Origin: Paraglaciecola sp.
Lineage (GTDB): Bacteria; Pseudomonadota; Gammaproteobacteria; Enterobacterales; Alteromonadaceae
NCBI RefSeq assembly: GCF_030730205.1
Contig: NZ_JANQVQ010000258.1
Location: 1-35,240, forward strand
Length of the DNA: 35,240 nucleotides
Direction of reading: 5' to 3'
This document shows, piece by piece, positions 1-8,122 of the stretch (position 1 is the first letter of the stretch; each line of letters starts with the position of its first letter). A program made the translations under genes and the position numbers. Below the pieces are notes generated by a model. It saw nothing but the letters and a program-made list of their open reading frames with translations, was not told the origin of the DNA and made no database searches.

Positions 1-2
1 TC

Positions 3-2399
3 AGTTGTTCAAGCCTGCCTTTATCTTACATGCAGTCTAAAAATTACAGTCAGCGTATTAAATTTTTAGTCATGCATTATACGGCGATTGATTATCAAAA
101 ATCGGTCAAGGCTTTAGTAGAAGAAGGGGGCTTAAGTTCACACTACCTAATTCCTGAGCGTAACGATCCGAGTTATCAAGACAGTGAATTAAAAGTCATT
201 CAGTTAGTGGAAGAGTCAGGCAGAGCATGGCACGCTGGCAATAGTTATTGGCAAGGGCGTGAAGATTTAAACGACCAAAGCATCGGCATCGAAATCGTCA
301 ATGTGCCTCATTGTATGCGCGACGAAGCCAGCAATTCTGGCCCAAAGCGGGAAAACTCCATTGACAGACTGTGTGTGTTTCCTGACTACGATCCAAAACA
401 AATCGAATTATTAATCAAGCTATCCCAAGATATTCTGGCTCGCAACCCAGATATTTCACCCACTGCGGTAGTGGGTCATTCTGATATTGCACCAACCCGT
501 AAAAATGACCCTGGCCCTCGGTTTCCATGGTACCAATTATATCAAGCAGGTATTGGTGCCTGGTACGACAACGATACCTTACAAAAATATTGGCAGATAT
601 TTAATCAGTCTCCCATCAGCATTGGCTTAATGCAGCATGCCTTGAACCGCTATGGTTACGGAATAACCGAAACGGGGATAATTGATAGCGCGACCTTCGA
701 TACCTTATCAGCTTTTCAGATGCATTTTTTGCCTTGGTCAGTTAGCGGTAAGTTAGATAGCAAAACCGCGGCAGTGCTATTTGCATTAATTGAAAAGTAT
801 TTTCCAAGTCGTATCGACGCCCTGATGAAACGCTACGAAGCAGAAAAAATGCCGCCTGTAGCACCTCGTACCTTAGCTTATTATCAGGTAAACGAGTTGT
901 TTCCCACAGTGGATCGCAGCACCAGAGAATGGGTAAACGATCGCACGGTGTTTAAGGAATACAAAGGTGAAGGTCAGATCATTATTGACAATATTGATGC
1001 ACAAAGTGCCGACATCTATATCAATGGTCAAAAACTCAATATAGAAAGTGCGCTACAGCCTTATCAACGTTATGAATACAGCTTAGCGAGGCGCACAAAA
1101 ACAGGTGAAAACACCTTAAAAGTAGAAAACGTACGACCAGAAGGGAGCTCGGTTAAGGTCATGATCCCCTATCCGACCTTGCACGATGCCACTGGACAGT
1201 ACCTAACTACATTTGCCAAAGTGGATGAGCTTATTAATCAAGATGTCGCCGACGGTTTTCCGGGTGCAGTGTTGTTGGTAGTAAAAGAAGGCAAGATTAT
1301 AAAACGCAGTGCTTATGGTTATGCCCGCAAATTTGCTGATGGTGGATTGCCCCTTGATCAAGCCGTAAAGATGCAGACTAACCAGCTGTTTGATTTAGCC
1401 TCAAACACCAAAATGTTTGCCACCAACTTTGCCCTAATGAAGTTGGTATCAGAAGGTAAGATAGATGTCACCCGCCCCTTAAGTGAATACTTGCCAGAAT
1501 ACCAAGGCCAGGGACGAGAAAGCCGTTTAGTGCGAGATTTATTAACTCATACCGCGGGGTATTCGCCTCAAGTGCGTTTTTTTACCAAGGATAACGAGCT
1601 TGGTCCGCGCTTTTTCTCGCAAAATAAAGCACAAACTGAGCACCTTTTGCTCAGTCGTGTGCCCTTTGAAACCGGGCGTCAAACCAAAGCCATTTATAGT
1701 GACACAGATTACATGTTGTTAGGTTTACTTGTAGAACGGGTGACCCAAATGTCGCTAGACCGCTACGTTGAACAAGATATTTATCATCCACTTAATCTAA
1801 GCAATACCTTGTTTAACCCTTTGCATAAGGGCTTTGCACCACAGCAGTTTGCCGCCACTGAAATTCAGGGGAATACCCGTGACGGCTCAGTAGACTTTAC
1901 TAATGTGAGAAAGCATGTATTACAAGGTGAGGTGCATGATGAAAAAGCCTTCCACTCTTTTGCAGGTGTTGCTGGCCATGCCGGTTTATTCTCTAACGTA
2001 GACGACTTAGCCGTTCTTGCTCAAACTCTATTAAATGGCGGTGGTTACGGCCGTGTTAAGGTATTTGACCGCGCAGTTTTAGCTAAATTCACTAAACCAG
2101 AAGAGGGAGACAGTAGTTTTGGTTTAGGCTGGCGCCGAGCTGATCAAGGTCAAAGTAAGTGGCACTTTGGGCCCTATGCTAGCCCTTATGCCTATGGTCA
2201 CACCGGCTGGACAGGCACGGTCACAGTCATCGACCCCGCATACGATCTAGCCATTATTTTGCTGACTAATGCTCGGCACAGTAAAATTGTTGAGCGCGAA
2301 GCAGGTAAGGGCCGCGAGTTTAATGGCAAGTTATTTGAAACGGGTAAATACGGTAGCGTGATCAGTTTGGTCTATGAAGCCTTACTTGAACGTCCATAG
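3..2399 (+). CDS. AmiD-type murein amidase fused to YfeW/PBP4B-type DD-carboxypeptidase (5' end outside window)
   Basis: Two-enzyme cell-wall fusion; residue numbers count from the in-frame ATG at 30. Residues 1-260 match E. coli AmiD: an amidase_2 domain with zinc ligands H16 (HYTA), H150 (VVGHSD) and D160 (RKNDPGP), then a peptidoglycan-binding helical domain near 195-255. Residues 310-380 look like a small beta-sandwich linker (YINGQ, GENTLKVENV). Residues 395-789 match E. coli YfeW (PBP4B): S458-N-T-K461, Y556-S-D and H724-T-G give the SxxK/YxN/HTG set of a serine DD-peptidase. The frame stays open upstream of the ATG and reads S-C-S-S-L-P, so the true start probably lies left of the window, with a lipoprotein signal whose Cys is codon 6-8. 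Expected role: outer-membrane or periplasmic removal of stem peptides from MurNAc plus D-Ala trimming. The following gene starts 9 bases on, so they are probably co-transcribed. Domain calls are secure; the upstream start is inferred. Confidence 0.9.
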   Translation, partial: SCSSLPLSYMQSKNYSQRIKFLVMHYTAIDYQKSVKALVEEGGLSSHYLIPERNDPSYQDSELKVIQLVEESGRAWHAGNSYWQGREDLNDQSIGIEIVNVPHCMRDEASNSGPKRENSIDRLCVFPDYDPKQIELLIKLSQDILARNPDISPTAVVGHSDIAPTRKNDPGPRFPWYQLYQAGIGAWYDNDTLQKYWQIFNQSPISIGLMQHALNRYGYGITETGIIDSATFDTLSAFQMHFLPWSVSGKLDSKTAAVLFALIEKYFPSRIDALMKRYEAEKMPPVAPRTLAYYQVNELFPTVDRSTREWVNDRTVFKEYKGEGQIIIDNIDAQSADIYINGQKLNIESALQPYQRYEYSLARRTKTGENTLKVENVRPEGSSVKVMIPYPTLHDATGQYLTTFAKVDELINQDVADGFPGAVLLVVKEGKIIKRSAYGYARKFADGGLPLDQAVKMQTNQLFDLASNTKMFATNFALMKLVSEGKIDVTRPLSEYLPEYQGQGRESRLVRDLLTHTAGYSPQVRFFTKDNELGPRFFSQNKAQTEHLLLSRVPFETGRQTKAIYSDTDYMLLGLLVERVTQMSLDRYVEQDIYHPLNLSNTLFNPLHKGFAPQQFAATEIQGNTRDGSVDFTNVRKHVLQGEVHDEKAFHSFAGVAGHAGLFSNVDDLAVLAQTLLNGGGYGRVKVFDRAVLAKFTKPEEGDSSFGLGWRRADQGQSKWHFGPYASPYAYGHTGWTGTVTVIDPAYDLAIILLTNARHSKIVEREAGKGREFNGKLFETGKYGSVISLVYEALLERP

Positions 2400-2408
2400 G
2401 AGTTACAA

Positions 2409-3977
2409 ATGATTAAGCGAAATAAGGTTCGTGTAGCCCTATTCTTGTTAGCTGGGTGTATCACCATGAATGGTCAGGCAGAGGCAATAAACGAAGATAA
2501 AATTAACGCTATCATGCAGCATTTTCAAGTACCAGGCGCGGCCATTGGTATTGTTCAAAACGGCCAAGTGATTGCCGCCAAAGGTTTTGGGCTCAAAACC
2601 CTTGGTAAACCCGACCCTATTGACGCTGACAGTATTTTCAAAATTGCCTCTAATACCAAAGCGTTTACCACCGCTGCCTTAGCGATTTTGGTCGACGAAG
2701 GTAAAATTAGTTGGCATGGCAAGGTACAACGCTATTTGCCGGATTTTAAGCTATATGACCCTTGGGTCAGTCGGCAATTTACCCTTATCGATTTGTTAAC
2801 TCATCGTAGTGGTTTAGGTTTAGGCGCAGGCGATTTAATGTTGTGGCCAGAACCCTCCAGCTTTAGCCGCCAAGAAGTAATGCATAATCTACGTTATCTG
2901 AAACCCGCTGGTGAATTTCGCGCAGATTACGCCTACGACAATTTACTTTATATCGTTGCAGGAGAAATCATTCCTGCCGTTACTGGACAAAGTTGGGAGC
3001 AATTTGTTGAGCAGCGCATTATGCGCCCTCTTGGCATGAACCACTGTTTTGCTGGGCAAGTGAGCGAAGCCAAACAACAAGACCTTGCCACCCCACATGG
3101 CATGGTTAACGGCAAGCTACAGGCCATAATACGCGCGATTGATTACAGCAAGCCAAGCGTATCAGCGCCTGCTGGTGGTATTCAATGTAGCCTCAACGAT
3201 ATGCTGCGCTGGGTAACAGTGCAACTAGCTGAAGGCAAAATTGACGCCAAGCAAGGTTTATTTAGTCAAGCGCAGCATAAGATGATGTGGCAACCTCAAA
3301 CCATTATGCCCTTGTCTGCCAGCAGTAAACGCCGAGATAACAGCCATTTTAGTGCTTATGCATTAGGTTGGCGGGTGAATGATATGAACGGTACTTTGCA
3401 AGTGCATCATACGGGCAGTTTGGCCGGTATGTATTCTTTTGTGAGTTTATTTCCCGAATTAGATTTAGGCTTTGTTGTGCTAACCAACCAGCAGTCGAGC
3501 GCGGCACGCAGTGCTCTGATGTATTCCATCATGAAACCTTTTTTGGGTGATACACAAACCGATTGGATGGCCGAATTTAGCCCAAAGACTTCGCCTCAAG
3601 CCAGCAAAAAAATGAATACACCCCCCCTAGTAAGCTACCCCACAGCTAATATAAGTCAGTCAGAAAACAGCGACTATCTTGGTACCTATGTCGATCCATG
3701 GTTAGGCCGCTTTGTTATAGCAACACATGCCGATGGCAGTCTGCTAATTCACTCACAACGAGTAGAAAAATTGATCGGCAGTTTGTACCGCCTTGGCCAT
3801 GACTCGCTGCTTATCCGTTGGCACGATCGCAGCTTAGAAGCGGATGCGATAATGCACTTTACCCGCAATCAAAAAGGTGAGGTAAGTGGCATGACTATGT
3901 TACCAGAGTCAAGTGACATCGATTTTAGCTATGATTTTCAAGACTTAAACTTTACTAAAATCATTGAATCTGAATGA
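2409..3977 (+). CDS. Secreted serine hydrolase, class C beta-lactamase / PBP4* fold
   Basis: Periplasmic serine hydrolase of the beta-lactamase/DD-peptidase/esterase superfamily. Residues 1-26 form a signal peptide (KRNKVR, hydrophobic core, cleavage near QAEA). The catalytic set is S81-N-T-K84, Y176-D-N178 and H334-T-G336. The catalytic domain ends near 375; residues 415-520 form a separate beta-rich C-terminal domain, as often seen in this family (DUF3471-like). The ATG has a good Shine-Dalgarno (AGGAG at 2398-2402) overlapping the stop of the amidase/PBP4B fusion, so translation is probably coupled. Context suggests a murein peptide or D-amino-acid peptide substrate, but this fold also includes esterases and D-aminopeptidases, so the exact reaction is open. 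A true beta-lactamase is less likely given the length and extra domain. Confidence 0.85.
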   Translation: MIKRNKVRVALFLLAGCITMNGQAEAINEDKINAIMQHFQVPGAAIGIVQNGQVIAAKGFGLKTLGKPDPIDADSIFKIASNTKAFTTAALAILVDEGKISWHGKVQRYLPDFKLYDPWVSRQFTLIDLLTHRSGLGLGAGDLMLWPEPSSFSRQEVMHNLRYLKPAGEFRADYAYDNLLYIVAGEIIPAVTGQSWEQFVEQRIMRPLGMNHCFAGQVSEAKQQDLATPHGMVNGKLQAIIRAIDYSKPSVSAPAGGIQCSLNDMLRWVTVQLAEGKIDAKQGLFSQAQHKMMWQPQTIMPLSASSKRRDNSHFSAYALGWRVNDMNGTLQVHHTGSLAGMYSFVSLFPELDLGFVVLTNQQSSAARSALMYSIMKPFLGDTQTDWMAEFSPKTSPQASKKMNTPPLVSYPTANISQSENSDYLGTYVDPWLGRFVIATHADGSLLIHSQRVEKLIGSLYRLGHDSLLIRWHDRSLEADAIMHFTRNQKGEVSGMTMLPESSDIDFSYDFQDLNFTKIIESE

Positions 3978-3985
3978 AAGGCGAG

Positions 3986-4861
3986 CTATCCCCAGATAAC
4001 CAATAATGCAGCTAAGGCAATTAAAACCAAAGCAAAGGCATCTTTGATTTGCACTTTTTGTTTTAACCAATAGCTTGAAATCAGTAAGGTGAAAAAGATT
4101 TCGATTTGCCCTAAGGTTTTTACATAGGGCACATTTTGAATCGACATCGCACTAAACCAGCCGATTGAGCCTAAACAGCTGCTAACACTGGTCAGTAAGG
4201 TTAATTTTGGCCGTTGCATTAGGGCCCGTAATGTCCCCTTGTCATTGAGCCATAAGTAGCTGACCAAGCCCAATGTTTGCAGACTGATCACCATAACTAA
4301 TACCCAAGCGGCGCTGTAAGGAAAGGATAAATTTAGCTGCAAACTGGCCTCTCTAACCCACAGTGAAGTTAACGCAAAGGCACTGCCACACGCTAAACCC
4401 ATCGCAACAGTTGCTAGTGATAGCCCTTTAACACCCTTGACTGCACTCATCAAAAATACCGCCAAGCCACCGATAAAAACCCCTAACCATCCAAAAAATG
4501 ACAAGGTTGTACCAAAAAACAACATCCCCAACACAGCAGCAACAATGGCCTCGCTTTTTGCCAGTCCAGCGCCTATCGCATAGTTATTCATCTTAAAAAG
4601 CCTAACCATTAAGCTAGTTGCAACGATCTGCGTCACCGCTGCGCCAATAATGTACAGCCAATATTGAGTGTTAAAAATCGGCATCGCAACGGGCTCAATG
4701 GCATACAGCAAACCAAGATAGATCGCAGCTATGGGTCCCGCCCAAATAAAACGCGCAAGCGTTACCCCCGTGACTTTAACGGTTTGCCCGAGTTGACTCT
4801 GAAAGGCATTGCGCCACGCCTGCATAAACGTGGCAAAAACGGTACATAATACCCAAGTCAT
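3986..4861 (-). CDS. DMT superfamily (EamA-type) transporter
   Basis: Integral inner-membrane protein of 291 residues with about ten hydrophobic segments, consistent with two EamA repeats of five helices each (roughly 1-140 and 145-291). It starts directly with a hydrophobic helix and has no separate signal peptide. Its stop lies 8 bases from that of the convergent serine hydrolase, and no terminator is visible between them. The substrate cannot be read from sequence; family members move amino acids, nucleosides or metabolites. Its place beside murein-peptide genes makes amino-acid or small-peptide export possible but unproven. GGAT upstream of the ATG is a modest ribosome-binding site. Confidence 0.8.
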   Translation of the reverse strand: MTWVLCTVFATFMQAWRNAFQSQLGQTVKVTGVTLARFIWAGPIAAIYLGLLYAIEPVAMPIFNTQYWLYIIGAAVTQIVATSLMVRLFKMNNYAIGAGLAKSEAIVAAVLGMLFFGTTLSFFGWLGVFIGGLAVFLMSAVKGVKGLSLATVAMGLACGSAFALTSLWVREASLQLNLSFPYSAAWVLVMVISLQTLGLVSYLWLNDKGTLRALMQRPKLTLLTSVSSCLGSIGWFSAMSIQNVPYVKTLGQIEIFFTLLISSYWLKQKVQIKDAFALVLIALAALLVIWG

Positions 4862-5067
4862 GAATATCCGGTGTTGGTCACATGGACCTTAGTTGTATCG
4901 GTATGATGAATGGATTGTCGCATCACAAAACGAAATAAGAAACGTCTGGATGAGAGAAATAGGCAATCAACCCGCTCCTTAAATAAGAAGCCGATTGTGC
5001 TAAAAATAGATTTACGTCGAATTTAGAAGTAAGTAAGTACTAACAAATAAGTTTCCTGGACGATTCT

Positions 5068-5589
5068 TTACAGCAGTGCCCGAACAGCATTTAAGGCATC
5101 AACCGCGAACCCCCTGTCATAGAAATAGATAATAGTGCCATGTTCATCTAATAACATCACCCGGGCATTATTGGGTTTTTGATTTCCGGTGAATTCTTGC
5201 ACTTTGTCGCCGTCTTCGTACACCGTCACGACCCCTTTCCATAACTCTTTTGGAATACCTGAGCGCATACCACTGTCAATAAAGGTGCTGAACATTCGGG
5301 GAAACATGCCCTGAATGGTGGGGATCTCGTACACATTAAGGGCTGTGTTTGTCATGTCCAAACCGATAAGCCAGCGGTCGATATCAAATTGACTGTCTTG
5401 CTTGTAACCGAATAACAGCAACGTTTTGCTGCCTTTGAAATCATCGGGAATAGTGACCTTTTCACCCGCTAGACTTTGCCCTGTCACCACTAACATGGCA
5501 TCACCAACCGCAAGCTGGCCGGGGTGTTCATAACTTGAACACCCCATCAAGCCAATACTCAAAAACAAAGCCAGAATAAGATTTTTCAT
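5068..5589 (-). CDS. Small lipoprotein with thioredoxin-like fold, no CxxC
   Basis: Protein of 173 residues with a lipoprotein signal (lipobox LMGC, Cys17). After it comes a short entry segment, then strand-like LLLFGY and a pattern of a thioredoxin-fold domain: FKGSKTLLLFGY near 50-60, VYEIPTI near 95-100, VTVYEDG and MLLDEHGTIIYFYDRG near the end. There is no CxxC, so it is not a thiol-disulfide reductase. The late segment (LLDEHGTIIYFYDRG) resembles the ending of ATP10/peroxiredoxin-like extracytoplasmic proteins, but I do not recognise the family with certainty. The start is supported by AAAGGA 7 bases upstream. It lies downstream of the hydratase-like gene on the same strand, with a 92-base gap. 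Confidence 0.7.
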   Translation of the reverse strand: MKNLILALFLSIGLMGCSSYEHPGQLAVGDAMLVVTGQSLAGEKVTIPDDFKGSKTLLLFGYKQDSQFDIDRWLIGLDMTNTALNVYEIPTIQGMFPRMFSTFIDSGMRSGIPKELWKGVVTVYEDGDKVQEFTGNQKPNNARVMLLDEHGTIIYFYDRGFAVDALNAVRALL

Positions 5590-5681
5590 TGGTCGTCCTT
5601 TAATACGTTTAATGGGTATACGTTGCGATGCAAGAATAAGTTTGATTGCTCGCAGCTCAATCGACCATTAACATTGAAAGA

Positions 5682-6464
5682 CTATTGGGTTTTCGCTTTA
5701 AAATGCACGTGCATCTCGCCTAAGCCTGCATACTTGATCGTCATATCGCATGCGATAGGTGCATCAAACACCCCTGCATAAGAGCCTGTAATGGCAGCTT
5801 GCCCGGCCTCGATACCAATGCCCTGCTGACGTAAAAACTCTACCAACCAATACAAGGGTGCGCGCGGGATTACGTTAGGGTGTTTAGCGCTGTAGGGCTG
5901 AGTTTGATCGGCATAACTAAGGGTGATATCAATATTACTGGCCTGTTTCGCCAATTCAGCATCAACTTGTGGGCCTACATACAAACCTTGATTAACCAAA
6001 CCATCTGCTAATTTATCAAAGTGATGAATAGGGGCCGTGGGCACATACCGATTATAAATAAGCTCTAAGGCCATATGAGTACGGCCAATAGCAGCATCAA
6101 TTTCAGCGGGTAAATAAGGCTCTGCGCGCACAGGTAAGGCATGGGCAAAATAGAAGGCTAACTCAGGTTCAATCCGCGCCACATTGTTGTCAGGCCACAA
6201 ACTAACAGGTGCGATAGTATCAATGGTGCTGGTAAAAATAGGCGCAACGACCCAATTACCCTCAATGGGCTGTAAACACTTCCATGCACCTACACTGTCT
6301 TTGCATTGTTCGCACCATAATTGCGTGACTGCCTGCTGTATGGCAAAGGCGCTTTGATTGTCAGTAGGGCGGCAATGAGCAGCTAGCACCTCACCTTTTT
6401 GTGCGTTTAGACGCCTTGCCAGCAGTATTGATGCTGCCTGTTCTGTTGCTGATGGCTGGTGCAT
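5682..6464 (-). CDS. 2-keto-4-pentenoate hydratase-like protein (FAH superfamily)
   Basis: Protein of 260 residues in the MhpD/DmpE group of the fumarylacetoacetate hydrolase superfamily. The divalent-metal ligands are visible as E99-P-E101 (RIEPELAF) and E134 (MALELIYNRY), the usual acidic triad of the family. Members hydrate or decarboxylate 2-oxo acids in aromatic catabolism, but no other meta-cleavage gene is near, so the substrate is probably different and unknown. An AAGGAT motif precedes the ATG at a proper distance. It sits 86 bases downstream of the DUF819 gene on the same strand and could be co-transcribed with it. Confidence 0.85.
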   Translation of the reverse strand: MHQPSATEQAASILLARRLNAQKGEVLAAHCRPTDNQSAFAIQQAVTQLWCEQCKDSVGAWKCLQPIEGNWVVAPIFTSTIDTIAPVSLWPDNNVARIEPELAFYFAHALPVRAEPYLPAEIDAAIGRTHMALELIYNRYVPTAPIHHFDKLADGLVNQGLYVGPQVDAELAKQASNIDITLSYADQTQPYSAKHPNVIPRAPLYWLVEFLRQQGIGIEAGQAAITGSYAGVFDAPIACDMTIKYAGLGEMHVHFKAKTQ

Positions 6465-6550
6465 GGTTATCCTTTAAAAGCAGTACAAGGGAAGATATCG
6501 CAGTGTGCCACAAGAAAAGCCCTAGTGCTGCAACATAATTTTTGAACCTC

Positions 6551-7711
6551 TTAGCTGGCAATAAAAGATAGAATTTTGCCCACCAGCAAGCCGCCACCAG
6601 TACCTATTATATAGCCCACCATGGCCATCAATACGCCAACTGGGATCAAGGCCTTGGAATAAGATGCAGCTAAAATAGGGGCTGACGCCACACCACCAAT
6701 ATTAGCTAAAGAGGCCACACCACAAGTAAACAGATCAAGCTTCAACCATTTGGCCATCACGACCATAATTAAAGCATGTATCGCCAGTATGACGAGGCCC
6801 AAAATAATGTAAACCGGAGCCTGTGTGAGTTCAGCAAAATTAGCCCGTGACGCAATCAGTGCAATAATTAAATACAACATTAACATCGACAACTGACTGG
6901 CGCCTGCGATTTTAGCCAAAGGCGTTATTGCACAGATGACACCAGCCAAAGTCACAATTAACACCGTCCAGGCTGTGCTGGTAAAGTACGCAGACGTCGG
7001 TAAAAGCTGAGCAGCACTTTGTGCTAAAGCTGACATTAACAAAGCAATGGCTAGTAAAATTAATAATCCGCCAGCATTAACAGGACCTTTTTCGTTGTCC
7101 AACTCGATGTTAGCGCCAATTTTTTCGAGAAACTGACTATCTGCCTTTACCCAACGGTTAAACCGTTTTGCATGAGGCACTAAGGCCAACAAGAACATGA
7201 CCCACATGGCGTAATCGATAGAATCGATCAACAGGGTATAGCCCATACTTGAATCCGGTACGTCTAACGCCAATTGAATCGCGACCATGTTGCCGGTGCC
7301 CCCCATCCAACTGCCACTTAAGGCTGCTAGGGTTTTCCAGGCTCCAGGCTGCAAATACCCTTGAAAAACGGTAAATGCGATCACAAAGGCAATAGCGATG
7401 CTCACTGCGGCAATAACAAAGGCCAGCAACATTCTGCCGCCTAATTGCTTGATTTGCCGTAAGTCAGCATCCAATAACATCAAAAATATCATGGCCGGTA
7501 ACAAATTGTTGCGCAACATTTTATAGGCGTTGTTAATCTCTTCGGTTTTTTCCCACACGCCAAAGGTCGAGCACAACATGACAACAAAATATAACGACAC
7601 GATGGCAGGTAAATACTCAAATAAACGCCAACGAGTGTTGGTTTCAAGTAACTTAAGCGAAGCAGCAATGACGAGTAATGCCGTAACGTAGATAAACGAT
7701 GAAGTAATCAA
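6551..7711 (-). CDS. DUF819 family membrane protein (YjcL-like transporter)
   Basis: Protein of 386 residues with about ten to eleven membrane segments and conserved glycine-rich loops (LSGSWMGGTGNM near 130-143, SLANIGGVASAPILAA near 330-345), typical of DUF819/YjcL proteins. The two halves each carry such a loop, as in inverted-repeat carriers. It has no established substrate. The start is well supported by AAGGAGAAGG just upstream. It is divergent from the NlpC/P60-epimerase-YkuD operon across a 411-base region and is preceded by a palindromic GGTGA-N6-TCACC site. From this setting I infer a carrier for murein-derived amino acids or dipeptides, but nothing in the sequence proves it. Confidence 0.8.
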   Translation of the reverse strand: MITSSFIYVTALLVIAASLKLLETNTRWRLFEYLPAIVSLYFVVMLCSTFGVWEKTEEINNAYKMLRNNLLPAMIFLMLLDADLRQIKQLGGRMLLAFVIAAVSIAIAFVIAFTVFQGYLQPGAWKTLAALSGSWMGGTGNMVAIQLALDVPDSSMGYTLLIDSIDYAMWVMFLLALVPHAKRFNRWVKADSQFLEKIGANIELDNEKGPVNAGGLLILLAIALLMSALAQSAAQLLPTSAYFTSTAWTVLIVTLAGVICAITPLAKIAGASQLSMLMLYLIIALIASRANFAELTQAPVYIILGLVILAIHALIMVVMAKWLKLDLFTCGVASLANIGGVASAPILAASYSKALIPVGVLMAMVGYIIGTGGGLLVGKILSFIAS

Positions 7712-7742
7712 GCTGCCTTCTCCTTATTGTGTACTTGACATA

Positions 7743-7758
7743 GGTGAAATAACTCACC
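7743..7758. promoter_or_regulatory. CRP-like palindrome GGTGA-N6-TCACC
   Basis: A perfect inverted repeat, GGTGA AATAAC TCACC, has the GTGA-N6-TCAC core used by CRP/FNR-family dimers (CRP consensus TGTGA-N6-TCACA). Its centre is about 39 bases upstream of the DUF819 start codon, on that gene's promoter side. The position suits an operator overlapping the promoter or leader. The outer bases differ from the CRP consensus, so another dimeric regulator is possible. Confidence 0.35.
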
Positions 7759-8017
7759 CCATTGGTAAGTGAACAAACATTGCATTTTGCATCCCTTTTA
7801 GGCCTGAATGACGCGCACTAAGTTGCTAACGAATCAGCTGCTCTATTCAAAAATAACAGAAAATAAAGAATAATTTATTAGTAAACAAGTAAGCCTGTTG
7901 ATAGTCAATCTTTAAAACCAATTTGAGCGACTAACACTATTTGCAGCTAAGCCTTGTTGAAATAAATATTCCTATGATAACCTCTTACTAGAATACTATA
8001 TTATTTAGGCAATCGAT

Positions 8018-8046
8018 TTGCATACTTACTTTACTGTAAGGCTAAT
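8018..8046 (+). promoter_or_regulatory. Weak candidate sigma70 promoter with inverted repeat in the spacer
   Basis: TTGCAT and GCTAAT are 17 bases apart, matching the -35 and -10 consensus at three and four positions. The spacer holds CTTAC-N6-GTAAG (8025-8040). This would place a start of transcription near 8053, giving a leader of about 70 bases before the NlpC/P60 gene. The match is poor, so this is only a candidate. Confidence 0.22.
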
Positions 8047-8122
8047 TTGTCTGTTAAAAAGCATTAATCGTGGGTTTAGCTGCATATGTGCCCACACGCC
8101 TAACCAAAATGAGTAAAAAAAT

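Larger units (their letters stand above)
7712..8122. other. Divergent control region, no gene
   Basis: This stretch lies between the DUF819 gene (minus) and the NlpC/P60 operon (plus). No coding frame with a ribosome-binding site is visible. It is AT-rich through 7850-8000 and must hold promoters for both directions. Two sites stand out: a GTGA-N6-TCAC palindrome close to DUF819 and a CTTAC-N6-GTAAG inverted repeat (8025-8040) in front of the NlpC/P60 gene. Both are listed separately. Confidence 0.6.

Noticed and set aside
2409-3977. Class C beta-lactamase resistance gene
   Set aside because: The catalytic motifs are shared with DD-peptidases and esterases, there is an extra C-terminal domain, no AmpR-type regulator is adjacent, and the context is murein metabolism.
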